Assembly: GCA_932521035.1 (NCBI GenBank)
Contig: OW051497.1
Location: 12,648,001-12,712,000, forward strand
Source of the DNA: Oscheius dolichura
Lineage: Eukaryota; Nematoda; Chromadorea; Rhabditida; Rhabditidae
DNA: 64,000 bases
Direction: 5' to 3'
Positions 9,250-22,504 of the stretch are shown here, one piece after another. Each line of letters starts with the position of its first letter. Within the stretch, counting starts at the first letter, position 1. The position numbers and the translations under genes are program-made. A model generated the notes under the pieces. The model saw nothing but the letters and a program-made list of their open reading frames with translations, was not told the DNA's origin and searched no databases.

Positions 9250-12200
9250 TATAGCCCAAAAACTATTATAGTCCAAAAATAGGGTCTCTTGGGCAATTTG
9301 AACAGACCAGTACGGAATAAAAGCCTAACGATTTCAGAACGTTCGACCACTCTTCTTGTAGAGCTCGACGAGTAGAGTACGAATAATTCAAGATCGAATA
9401 GGGTTGTCTGACCGAATAGCGTTTTATAGCCCAAAAACTATTATAGTCCAAAAATAGGGTTTAAGCCAATACAAATCTCTTGGGCAATTTGAACAGGCCA
9501 GTACGGAATAAAAGCCTAACGATTTCAGAACGTTCGACCACTCTTCTTGTAGAGCTCGACGAGTAGAGTACGAATAATTCAAGATCGAATAGGGTTCGCT
9601 GAACAAATAGCGTTTTATAGCCCAAAAACTATTATAGTCCAAAAATAGGGTCTCTTGGGCAATTTGAACAGACCAGTACGGAATAAAAGCCTAACGATTT
9701 CAGAACGTTCGACCACTCTTCTTGTAGAGCTCGACGAGTAGAGTACGAATAATTCAAGATCGAATAGGGTTCGCTGAACAAATAGCGTTTTATAGCCCAA
9801 AAACTATTATAGTCCAAAAATAGGGTCTCTTGGGCAATTTGAACAGACCAGTACGGAATAAAAGCCTAACGATTTCAGAACGTTCGACCACTCTTCTTGT
9901 AGAGCTCGACGAGTAGAGTACGAATAATTCAAGATCGAATAGGGTTGTCTGACCGAATAGCGTTTTATAGCCCAAAAACTATTATAGTCCAAAAATAGGG
10001 TTTAAGCCAATACAAATCTCTTGGGCAATTTGAACAGGCCAGTACGGAATAAAAGCCTAACGATTTCAGAACGTTCGACCACTCTTCTTGTAGAGCTCGA
10101 CGAGTAGAGTACGAATAATTCAAGATCGAATAGGGTTCGCTGAACAAATAGCGTTTTATAGCCCAAAAACTATTATAGTCCAAAAATAGGGTCTCTTGGG
10201 CAATTTGAACAGACCAGTACGGAATAAAAGCCTAACGATTTCAGAACGTTCGACCACTCTTCTTGTAGAGCTCGACGAGTAGAGTACGAATAATTCAAGA
10301 TCGAATAGGGTTCGCTGAACAAATAGCGTTTTATAGCCCAAAAACTATTATAGTCCAAAAATAGGGTCTCTTGGGCAATTTGAACAGACCAGTACGGAAT
10401 AAAAGCCTAACGATTTCAGAACGTTCGACCACTCTTCTTGTAGAGCTCGACGAGTAGAGTACGAATAATTCAAGATCGAATAGGGTTGTCTGACCGAATA
10501 GCGTTTTATAGCCCAAAAACTATTATAGTCCAAAAATAGGGTTTAAGCCAATACAAATCTCTTGGGCAATTTGAACAGGCCAGTACGGAATAAAAGCCTA
10601 ACGATTTCAGAACGTTCGACCACTCTTCTTGTAGAGCTCGACGAGTAGAGTACGAATAATTCAAGATCGAATAGGGTTCGCTGAACAAATAGCGTTTTAT
10701 AGCCCAAAAACTATTATAGTCCAAAAATAGGGTCTCTTGGGCAATTTGAACAGACCAGTACGGAATAAAAGCCTAACGGTTTCAGAACGTTCGACCACTC
10801 TTCTTGTAGAGCTCGACGAGTAGAGTACGAATAATTCAAGATCGAATAGGGTTCGCTGAACAAATAGCGTTTTATAGCCCAAAAACTATTATAGTCCAAA
10901 AATAGGGTCTCTTGGGCAATTTGAACAGACCAGTACGGAATAAAAGCCTAACGATTTCAGAACGTTCGACCACTCTTCTTGTAGAGCTCGACGAGTAGAG
11001 TACGAATAATTCAAGATCGAATAGGGTTGTCTGACCGAATAGCGTTTTATAGCCCAAAAACTATTATAGTCCAAAAATAGGGTTTAAGCCAATACAAATC
11101 TCTTGGGCAATTTGAACAGGCCAGTACGGAATAAAAGCCTAACGATTTCAGAACGTTCGACCACTCTTCTTGTAGAGCTCGACGAGTACAGTACGAATAA
11201 TTCAAGATCGAATAGGGTTCGCTGAACAAATAGCGTTTTATAGCCCAAAAACTATTATAGTCCAAAAATAGGGTTTAAGCCAATACAAATCTCTTGGGCA
11301 ATTTGAACAGGCCAGTGCGGAATAAAAGCCTAATGATTGGAGAACGTTCGACCACTCTTCTTGTAGAGCTCGACGAGTAGAGTACGAATATTCCAAGATC
11401 GAATAGGGTTCGCTGAACAAATAGCGTTTTATAGCCCAAAAACTATTATAGTCCAAAAATAGGGTCTCTTGGGCAATTTGAACAGACCAGTACGGAATAA
11501 AAGCCTAACGATTTCAGAACGTTCGACCACTCTTCTTGTAGAGCTCGACGAGTAGAGTACGAATAATTCAAGATCGAATAGGGTTCGCTGAACAAATAGC
11601 GTTTTATAGCCCAAAAACTATTATAGTCCAAAAATAGGGTCTCTTGGGCAATTTGAACAGACCAGTACGGAATAAAAGCCTAACGATTTCAGAACGTTCG
11701 ACCACTCTTCTTGTAGAGCTCGACGAGTAGAGTACGAATAATTCAAGATCGAATAGGGTTGTCTGACCGAATAGCGTTTTATAGCCCAAAAACTATTATA
11801 GTCCAAAAATAGGGTTTAAGCCAATACAAATCTCTTGGGCAATTTGAACAGGCCAGTACGGAATAAAAGCCTAACGATTTCAGAACGTTCGACCACTCTT
11901 CTTGTAGAGCTCGACGAGTAGAGTACGAATAATTCAAGATCGAATAGGGTTCGCTGAACAAATAGCGTTTTATAGCCCAAAAACTATTATAGTCCAAAAA
12001 TAGGGTCTCTTGGGCAATTTGAACAGACCAGTACGGAATAAAAGCCTAACGATTTCAGAACGTTCGACCACTCTTCTTGTAGAGCTCGACGAGTAGAGTA
12101 CGAATAATTCAAGATCGAATAGGGTTCGCTGAACAAATAGCGTTTTATAGCCCAAAAACTATTATAGTCCAAAAATAGGGTCTCTTGGGCAATTTGAACA

Positions 12201-13800
12201 GACCAGTACGGAATAAAAGCCTAACGATTTCAGAACGTTCGACCACTCTTCTTGTAGAGCTCGACGAGTAGAGTACGAATAATTCAAGATCGAATAGGGT
12301 TGTCTGACCGAATAGCGTTTTATAGCCCAAAAACTATTATAGTCCAAAAATAGGGTTTAAGCCAATACAAATCTCTTGGGCAATTTGAACAGGCCAGTAC
12401 GGAATAAAAGCCTAACGATTTCAGAACGTTCGACCACTCTTCTTGTAGAGCTCGACGAGTAGAGTACGAATAATTCAAGATCGAATAGGGTTCGCTGAAC
12501 AAATAGCGTTTTATAGCCCAAAAACTATTATAGTCCAAAAATAGGGTCTCTTGGGCAATTTGAACAGACCAGTACGGAATAAAAGCCTAACGATTTCAGA
12601 ACGTTCGACCACTCTTCTTGTAGAGCTCGACGAGTAGAGTACGAATAATTCAAGATCGAATAGGGTTCGCTGAACAAATAGCGTTTTATAGCCCAAAAAC
12701 TATTATAGTCCAAAAATAGGGTCTCTTGGGCAATTTGAACAGACCAGTACGGAATAAAAGCCTAACGATTTCAGAACGTTCGACCACTCTTCTTGTAGAG
12801 CTCGACGAGTAGAGTACGAATAATTCAAGATCGAATAGGGTTGTCTGACCGAATAGCGTTTTATAGCCCAAAAACTATTATAGTCCAAAAATAGGGTTTA
12901 AGCCAATACAAATCTCTTGGGCAATTTGAACAGGCCAGTACGGAATAAAAGCCTAACGATTTCAGAACGTTCGACCACTCTTCTTGTAGAGCTCGACGAG
13001 TAGAGTACGAATAATTCAAGATCGAATAGGGTTCGCTGAACAAATAGCGTTTTATAGCCCAAAAACTATTATAGTCCAAAAATAGGGTTTAAGCCAATAC
13101 AAATCTCTTGGGCAATTTGAACAGGCCAGTACGGAATAAAAGCCTAATGATTGGAGAACGTTCGACCACTCTTCTTGTAGAGCTCGACAAGTAGAGTACG
13201 AATAATCCAAGATCGAATAGGGTTGTGTGACCGAATAGCGTTTTATAGCCCAAAAACTATTATAGTCCAAAAATAGGGTTTAAGCCAATACAAATCTCTT
13301 GGGCAATTTGAACAGGCCAGTACGGAATAAAAGCCTAATGATTGGAGAACGTTCGACCACTCTTCTTGTAGAGCTCGACGAGTAGAGTACGAATAATTCA
13401 AGATCGAATAAGGTTCGCTGAACAAATAGCGTTTTATAGCCCAAAAACTATTATAGTCCAAAAATAGGGTTTAAGCCAATACAAATCTCTTGGGCAATTT
13501 GAACAGGCCAGTACGGAATAAAAGCCCAATGATTGGAGAACGTTCGACCACTCGTCTTGTAGAGCTCGACGAGTAGAGTACGAATAATTCAAGATCGAAT
13601 AGGGTTCGCTGAACAAATAGCGTTTTATAGCCCAAAAACTATTATAGTCCAAAAATAGGGTCTCTTGGGCAATTTGAACAGGCCAGTACGGAATAAAAGC
13701 CTAACGATTTCAGAACGTTCGACCACTCTTCTTGTAGAGCTCGACGAGTAGAGTACGAATAATTCAAGATCGAATAGGGTTCGCTGAACAAATAGCGTTT
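9250..13800. repeat. ~4.55-kb segmental duplication, left copy
   Basis: Monomer order and marker variants here recur 4551 bp downstream. Shared markers are AACGGTTTCAG near 10778/15329, CAGTGCGG near 11316/15867, TTGTGTGACC near 13225/17776, and CTCGTCTTG with GCCCAATG near 13526-13556/18077-18107. Boundaries are approximate: the offset holds from about 9.1 to about 14.1 kb. Single-base differences exist, such as GTACAGTACG near 11188 against GTAGAGTACG, and ATAAGGTT near 13410 against ATAGGGTT. The length equals seven 541-bp modules plus four L monomers. Confidence 0.75.
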
Positions 13801-16800
13801 TATAGCCCAAAAACTATTATAGTCCAAAAATAGGGTCTCTTGGGCAATTTGAACAGACCAGTACGGAATAAAAGCCTAACGATTTCAGAACGTTCGACCA
13901 CTCTTCTTGTAGAGCTCGACGAGTAGAGTACGAATAATTCAAGATCGAATAGGGTTGTCTGACCGAATAGCGTTTTATAGCCCAAAAACTATTATAGTCC
14001 AAAAATAGGGTTTAAGCCAATACAAATCTCTTGGGCAATTTGAACAGGCCAGTACGGAATAAAAGCCTAACGATTTCAGAACGTTCGACCACTCTTCTTG
14101 TAGAGCTCGACGAGTAGAGTACGAATAATTCAAGATCGAATAGGGTTCGCTGAACAAATAGCGTTTTATAGCCCAAAAACTATTATAGTCCAAAAATAGG
14201 GTCTCTTGGGCAATTTGAACAGACCAGTACGGAATAAAAGCCTAACGATTTCAGAACGTTCGACCACTCTTCTTGTAGAGCTCGACGAGTAGAGTACGAA
14301 TAATTCAAGATCGAATAGGGTTCGCTGAACAAATAGCGTTTTATAGCCCAAAAACTATTATAGTCCAAAAATAGGGTCTCTTGGGCAATTTGAACAGACC
14401 AGTACGGAATAAAAGCCTAACGATTTCAGAACGTTCGACCACTCTTCTTGTAGAGCTCGACGAGTAGAGTACGAATAATTCAAGATCGAATAGGGTTGTC
14501 TGACCGAATAGCGTTTTATAGCCCAAAAACTATTATAGTCCAAAAATAGGGTTTAAGCCAATACAAATCTCTTGGGCAATTTGAACAGGCCAGTACGGAA
14601 TAAAAGCCTAACGATTTCAGAACGTTCGACCACTCTTCTTGTAGAGCTCGACGAGTAGAGTACGAATAATTCAAGATCGAATAGGGTTCGCTGAACAAAT
14701 AGCGTTTTATAGCCCAAAAACTATTATAGTCCAAAAATAGGGTCTCTTGGGCAATTTGAACAGACCAGTACGGAATAAAAGCCTAACGATTTCAGAACGT
14801 TCGACCACTCTTCTTGTAGAGCTCGACGAGTAGAGTACGAATAATTCAAGATCGAATAGGGTTCGCTGAACAAATAGCGTTTTATAGCCCAAAAACTATT
14901 ATAGTCCAAAAATAGGGTCTCTTGGGCAATTTGAACAGACCAGTACGGAATAAAAGCCTAACGATTTCAGAACGTTCGACCACTCTTCTTGTAGAGCTCG
15001 ACGAGTAGAGTACGAATAATTCAAGATCGAATAGGGTTGTCTGACCGAATAGCGTTTTATAGCCCAAAAACTATTATAGTCCAAAAATAGGGTTTAAGCC
15101 AATACAAATCTCTTGGGCAATTTGAACAGGCCAGTACGGAATAAAAGCCTAACGATTTCAGAACGTTCGACCACTCTTCTTGTAGAGCTCGACGAGTAGA
15201 GTACGAATAATTCAAGATCGAATAGGGTTCGCTGAACAAATAGCGTTTTATAGCCCAAAAACTATTATAGTCCAAAAATAGGGTCTCTTGGGCAATTTGA
15301 ACAGACCAGTACGGAATAAAAGCCTAACGGTTTCAGAACGTTCGACCACTCTTCTTGTAGAGCTCGACGAGTAGAGTACGAATAATTCAAGATCGAATAG
15401 GGTTCGCTGAACAAATAGCGTTTTATAGCCCAAAAACTATTATAGTCCAAAAATAGGGTCTCTTGGGCAATTTGAACAGACCAGTACGGAATAAAAGCCT
15501 AACGATTTCAGAACGTTCGACCACTCTTCTTGTAGAGCTCGACGAGTAGAGTACGAATAATTCAAGATCGAATAGGGTTGTCTGACCGAATAGCGTTTTA
15601 TAGCCCAAAAACTATTATAGTCCAAAAATAGGGTTTAAGCCAATACAAATCTCTTGGGCAATTTGAACAGGCCAGTACGGAATAAAAGCCTAACGATTTC
15701 AGAACGTTCGACCACTCTTCTTGTAGAGCTCGACGAGTAGAGTACGAATAATTCAAGATCGAATAGGGTTCGCTGAACAAATAGCGTTTTATAGCCCAAA
15801 AACTATTATAGTCCAAAAATAGGGTTTAAGCCAATACAAATCTCTTGGGCAATTTGAACAGGCCAGTGCGGAATAAAAGCCTAATGATTGGAGAACGTTC
15901 GACCACTCTTCTTGTAGAGCTCGACGAGTAGAGTACGAATATTCCAAGATCGAATAGGGTTCGCTGAACAAATAGCGTTTTATAGCCCAAAAACTATTAT
16001 AGTCCAAAAATAGGGTCTCTTGGGCAATTTGAACAGACCAGTACGGAATAAAAGCCTAACGATTTCAGAACGTTCGACCACTCTTCTTGTAGAGCTCGAC
16101 GAGTAGAGTACGAATAATTCAAGATCGAATAGGGTTCGCTGAACAAATAGCGTTTTATAGCCCAAAAACTATTATAGTCCAAAAATAGGGTCTCTTGGGC
16201 AATTTGAACAGACCAGTACGGAATAAAAGCCTAACGATTTCAGAACGTTCGACCACTCTTCTTGTAGAGCTCGACGAGTAGAGTACGAATAATTCAAGAT
16301 CGAATAGGGTTGTCTGACCGAATAGCGTTTTATAGCCCAAAAACTATTATAGTCCAAAAATAGGGTTTAAGCCAATACAAATCTCTTGGGCAATTTGAAC
16401 AGGCCAGTACGGAATAAAAGCCTAACGATTTCAGAACGTTCGACCACTCTTCTTGTAGAGCTCGACGAGTAGAGTACGAATAATTCAAGATCGAATAGGG
16501 TTCGCTGAACAAATAGCGTTTTATAGCCCAAAAACTATTATAGTCCAAAAATAGGGTCTCTTGGGCAATTTGAACAGACCAGTACGGAATAAAAGCCTAA
16601 CGATTTCAGAACGTTCGACCACTCTTCTTGTAGAGCTCGACGAGTAGAGTACGAATAATTCAAGATCGAATAGGGTTCGCTGAACAAATAGCGTTTTATA
16701 GCCCAAAAACTATTATAGTCCAAAAATAGGGTCTCTTGGGCAATTTGAACAGACCAGTACGGAATAAAAGCCTAACGATTTCAGAACGTTCGACCACTCT

Positions 16801-18351
16801 TCTTGTAGAGCTCGACGAGTAGAGTACGAATAATTCAAGATCGAATAGGGTTGTCTGACCGAATAGCGTTTTATAGCCCAAAAACTATTATAGTCCAAAA
16901 ATAGGGTTTAAGCCAATACAAATCTCTTGGGCAATTTGAACAGGCCAGTACGGAATAAAAGCCTAACGATTTCAGAACGTTCGACCACTCTTCTTGTAGA
17001 GCTCGACGAGTAGAGTACGAATAATTCAAGATCGAATAGGGTTCGCTGAACAAATAGCGTTTTATAGCCCAAAAACTATTATAGTCCAAAAATAGGGTCT
17101 CTTGGGCAATTTGAACAGACCAGTACGGAATAAAAGCCTAACGATTTCAGAACGTTCGACCACTCTTCTTGTAGAGCTCGACGAGTAGAGTACGAATAAT
17201 TCAAGATCGAATAGGGTTCGCTGAACAAATAGCGTTTTATAGCCCAAAAACTATTATAGTCCAAAAATAGGGTCTCTTGGGCAATTTGAACAGACCAGTA
17301 CGGAATAAAAGCCTAACGATTTCAGAACGTTCGACCACTCTTCTTGTAGAGCTCGACGAGTAGAGTACGAATAATTCAAGATCGAATAGGGTTGTCTGAC
17401 CGAATAGCGTTTTATAGCCCAAAAACTATTATAGTCCAAAAATAGGGTTTAAGCCAATACAAATCTCTTGGGCAATTTGAACAGGCCAGTACGGAATAAA
17501 AGCCTAACGATTTCAGAACGTTCGACCACTCTTCTTGTAGAGCTCGACGAGTAGAGTACGAATAATTCAAGATCGAATAGGGTTCGCTGAACAAATAGCG
17601 TTTTATAGCCCAAAAACTATTATAGTCCAAAAATAGGGTTTAAGCCAATACAAATCTCTTGGGCAATTTGAACAGGCCAGTACGGAATAAAAGCCTAATG
17701 ATTGGAGAACGTTCGACCACTCTTCTTGTAGAGCTCGACAAGTAGAGTACGAATAATCCAAGATCGAATAGGGTTGTGTGACCGAATAGCGTTTTATAGC
17801 CCAAAAACTATTATAGTCCAAAAATAGGGTTTAAGCCAATACAAATCTCTTGGGCAATTTGAACAGGCCAGTACGGAATAAAAGCCTAATGATTGGAGAA
17901 CGTTCGACCACTCTTCTTGTAGAGCTCGACGAGTAGAGTACGAATAATTCAAGATCGAATAGGGTTCGCTGAACAAATAGCGTTTTATAGCCCAAAAACT
18001 ATTATAGTCCAAAAATAGGGTTTAAGCCAATACAAATCTCTTGGGCAATTTGAACAGGCCAGTACGGAATAAAAGCCCAATGATTGGAGAACGTTCGACC
18101 ACTCGTCTTGTAGAGCTCGACGAGTAGAGTACGAATAATTCAAGATCGAATAGGGTTCGCTGAACAAATAGCGTTTTATAGCCCAAAAACTATTATAGTC
18201 CAAAAATAGGGTCTCTTGGGCAATTTGAACAGGCCAGTACGGAATAAAAGCCTAACGATTTCAGAACGTTCGACCACTCTTCTTGTAGAGCTCGACGAGT
18301 AGAGTACGAATAATTCAAGATCGAATAGGGTTCGCTGAACAAATAGCGTTT
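13801..18351. repeat. ~4.55-kb segmental duplication, right copy
   Basis: This is the tandem partner of about 9250-13800 at an offset of 4551 bp. Part of the same block (CAGTGCGG and AACGGTTTCAG markers) is also present further left at an offset of 4710 bp, about 5.6-8.3 kb. The block has therefore been copied more than once. Confidence 0.75.
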
Positions 18352-18749
18352 TATAGCCCAAAAACTATTATAGTCCAAAAATAGGGTCTCTTGGGCAATT
18401 TGAACAGACCAGTACGGAATAAAAGCCTAACGATTTCAGAACGTTCGACCACTCTTCTTGTAGAGCTCGACGAGTAGAGTACGAATAATTCAAGATCGAA
18501 TAGGGTTGTCTGACCGAATAGCGTTTTATAGCCCAAAAACTATTATAGTCCAAAAATAGGGTTTAAGCCAATACAAATCTCTTGGGCAATTTGAACAGGC
18601 CAGTACGGAATAAAAGCCTAACGATTTCAGAACGTTCGACCACTCTTCTTGTAGAGCTCGACGAGTAGAGTACGAATAATTCAAGATCGAATAGGGTTCG
18701 CTGAACAAATAGCGTTTTATAGCCCAAAAACTATTATAGTCCAAAAATA

Positions 18750-19624
18750 GGGTCTCTTGGGCAATTTGAACAGACCAGTACGGAATAAAAGCCTAACGAT
18801 TTCAGAACGTTCGACCACTTTTCTTGTAGAGCTCGACGAGTAGAGTACGAATAATTCAAGATCGAATAGGGTTGTCTGACCGAATAGCGTTTTATAGCCC
18901 AAAAACTATTATAGTCCAAAAATAGGGTCTCTTGGGCAATTTGAACAGACCAGTACGGAATAAAAGCCTAACGATTTCAGAACGTTCGACCACTCTTCTT
19001 GTAGAGCTCGACGAGTAGAGTACGAATAATTCAAGATCGAATAGGGTTCGCTGAACAAATAGCGTTTTATAGCCCAAAAACTATTATAGTCCAAAAATAG
19101 GGTCTCTTGGGCAATTTGAACAGACCAGTACGGAATAAAAGCCTAACGATTTCAGAACGTTCGACCACTCTTCTTGTAGAGCTCGACGAGTAGAGTACGA
19201 ATAATTCAAGATCGAATAGGGTTCGCTGAACAAATAGCGTTTTATAGCCCAAAAACTATTATAGTCCAAAAATAGGGTCTCTTGGGCAATTTGAACAGAC
19301 CAGTACGGAATAAAAGCCTAACGATTTCAGAACGTTCGACCACTTTTCTTGTAGAGCTCGACGAGTAGAGTACGAATAATTCAAGATCGAATAGGGTTGT
19401 CTGACCGAATAGCGTTTTATAGCCCAAAAACTATTATAGTCCAAAAATAGGGTCTCTTGGGCAATTTGAACAGACCAGTACGGAATAAAAGCCTAACGAT
19501 TTCAGAACGTTCGACCACTCTTCTTGTAGAGCTCGACGAGTAGAGTACGAATAATTCAAGATCGAATAGGGTTCGCTGAACAAATAGCGTTTTATAGCCC
19601 AAAAACTATTATAGTCCAAAAATA
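18750..19624. repeat. S-only run with a 525-bp (3 x S) duplication
   Basis: Five consecutive S monomers start at 18750, 18925, 19100, 19275 and 19450. The first and fourth share the private CACTTTTC variant, so a 525-bp unit of three S monomers was duplicated. This breaks the L-S-S rhythm of the preceding 13 kb. Confidence 0.8.
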
Positions 19625-22504
19625 GGGTTTAAGCCAATACAAATCTCTTGGGCAATTTGAACAGGCCAGTACGGAATAAAAGCCTAACGATTTCAGAACG
19701 TTCGACCACTCTTCTTGTAGAGCTCGACGAGTAGAGTACGAATAATTCAAGATCGAATAGGGTTCGCTGAACAAATAGCGTTTTATAGCCCAAAAACTAT
19801 TATAGTCCAAAAATAGGGTCTCTTGGGCAATTTGAACAGACCAGTACGGAATAAAAGCCTAACGATTTCAGAACGTTCGACCACTCTTCTTGTAGAGCTC
19901 GACGAGTAGAGTACGAATAATTCAAGATCGAATAGGGTTCGCTGAACAAATAGCGTTTTATAGCCCAAAAACTATTATAGTCCAAAAATAGGGTCTCTTG
20001 GGCAATTTGAACAGACCAGTACGGAATAAAAGCCTAACGATTTCAGAACGTTCGACCACTCTTCTTGTAGAGCTCGACGAGTAGAGTACGAATAATTCAA
20101 GATCGAATAGGGTTGTCTGACCGAATAGCGTTTTATAGCCCAAAAACTATTATAGTCCAAAAATAGGGTTTAAGCCAATACAAATCTCTTGGGCAATTTG
20201 AACAGGCCAGTACGGAATAAAAGCCTAACGATTTCAGAACGTTCGACCACTCTTCTTGTAGAGCTCGACGAGTAGAGTACGAATAATTCAAGATCGAATA
20301 GGGTTCGCTGAACAAATAGCGTTTTATAGCCCAAAAACTATTATAGTCCAAAAATAGGGTCTCTTGGGCAATTTGAACAGACCAGTACGGAATAAAAGCC
20401 TAACGATTTCAGAACGTTCGACCACTCTTCTTGTAGAGCTCGACGAGTAGAGTACGAATAATTCAAGATCGAATAGGGTTGTCTGACCGAATAGCGTTTT
20501 ATAGCCCAAAAACTATTATAGTCCAAAAATAGGGTTTAAGCCAATACAAATCTCTTGGGCAATTTGAACAGGCCAGTACGGAATAAAAGCCTAACGATTT
20601 CAGAACGTTCGACCACTCTTCTTGTAGAGCTCGACGAGTAGAGTACGAATAATTCAAGATCGAATAGGGTTCGCTGAACAAATAGCGTTTTATAGCCCAA
20701 AAACTATTATAGTCCAAAAATAGGGTCTCTTGGGCAATTTGAACAGACCAGTACGGAATAAAAGCCTAACGATTTCAGAACGTTCGACCACTCTTCTTGT
20801 AGAGCTCGACGAGTAGAGTACGAATAATTCAAGATCGAATAGGGTTCGCTGAACAAATAGCGTTTTATAGCCCAAAAACTATTATAGTCCAAAAATAGGG
20901 TCTCTTGGGCAATTTGAACAGACCAGTACGGAATAAAAGCCTAACGATTTCAGAACGTTCGACCACTCTTCTTGTAGAGCTCGACGAGTAGAGTACGAAT
21001 AATTCAAGATCGAATAGGGTTCGCTGAACAAATAGCGTTTTATAGCCCAAAAACTATTATAGTCCAAAAATAGGGTCTCTTGGGCAATTTGAACAGACCA
21101 GTACGGAATAAAAGCCTAACGATTTCAGAACGTTCGACCACTCTTCTTGTAGAGCTCGACGAGTAGAGTACGAATAATTCAAGATCGAATAGGGTTGTCT
21201 GACCGAATAGCGTTTTATAGCCCAAAAACTATTATAGTCCAAAAATAGGGTTTAAGCCAATACAAATCTCTTGGGCAATTTGAACAGGCCAGTACGGAAT
21301 AAAAGCCTAACGATTTCAGAACGTTCGACCACTCTTCTTGTAGAGCTCGACGAGTAGAGTACGAATAATTCAAGATCGAATAGGGTTCGCTGAACAAATA
21401 GCGTTTTATAGCCCAAAAACTATTATAGTCCAAAAATAGGGTCTCTTGGGCAATTTGAACAGACCAGTACGGAATAAAAGCCTAACGATTTCAGAACGTT
21501 CGACCACTCTTCTTGTAGAGCTCGACGAGTAGAGTACGAATATTCCAAGATCGAATAGGGTTCGCTGAACAAATAGCGTTTTATAGCCCAAAAACTATTA
21601 TAGTCCAAAAATAGGGTCTCTTGGGCAATTTGAACAGACCAGTACGGAATAAAAGCCTAACGATTTCAGAACGTTCGACCACTCTTCTTGTAGAGCTCGA
21701 CGAGTAGAGTACGAATAATTCAAGATCGAATAGGGTTCGCTGAACAAATAGCGTTTTATAGCCCAAAAACTATTATAGTCCAAAAATAGGGTCTCTTGGG
21801 CAATTTGAACAGACCAGTACGGAATAAAAGCCTAACGATTTCAGAACGTTCGACCACTCTTCTTGTAGAGCTCGACGAGTAGAGTACGAATAATTCAAGA
21901 TCGAATAGGGTTGTCTGACCGAATAGCGTTTTATAGCCCAAAAACTATTATAGTCCAAAAATAGGGTTTAAGCCAATACAAATCTCTTGGGCAATTTGAA
22001 CAGGCCAGTACGGAATAAAAGCCTAACGATTTCAGAACGTTCGACCACTCTTCTTGTAGAGCTCGACGAGTAGAGTACGAATAATTCAAGATCGAATAGG
22101 GTTCGCTGAACAAATAGCGTTTTATAGCCCAAAAACTATTATAGTCCAAAAATAGGGTCTCTTGGGCAATTTGAACAGACCAGTACGGAATAAAAGCCTA
22201 ACGATTTCAGAACGTTCGACCACTCTTCTTGTAGAGCTCGACGAGTAGAGTACGAATAATTCAAGATCGAATAGGGTTCGCTGAACAAATAGCGTTTTAT
22301 AGCCCAAAAACTATTATAGTCCAAAAATAGGGTCTCTTGGGCAATTTGAACAGACCAGTACGGAATAAAAGCCTAACGATTTCAGAACGTTCGACCACTC
22401 TTCTTGTAGAGCTCGACGAGTAGAGTACGAATAATTCAAGATCGAATAGGGTTGTCTGACCGAATAGCGTTTTATAGCCCAAAAACTATTATAGTCCAAA
22501 AATA
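19625..22504. repeat. 2880-bp higher-order unit, first copy
   Basis: The order is L S S L S L S S S L S S S L S S (5 L, 11 S). The S monomer at 21439 carries the ATATTCC allele, otherwise found only in L monomers. The same order and marker recur 2880 bp downstream. Confidence 0.8.
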
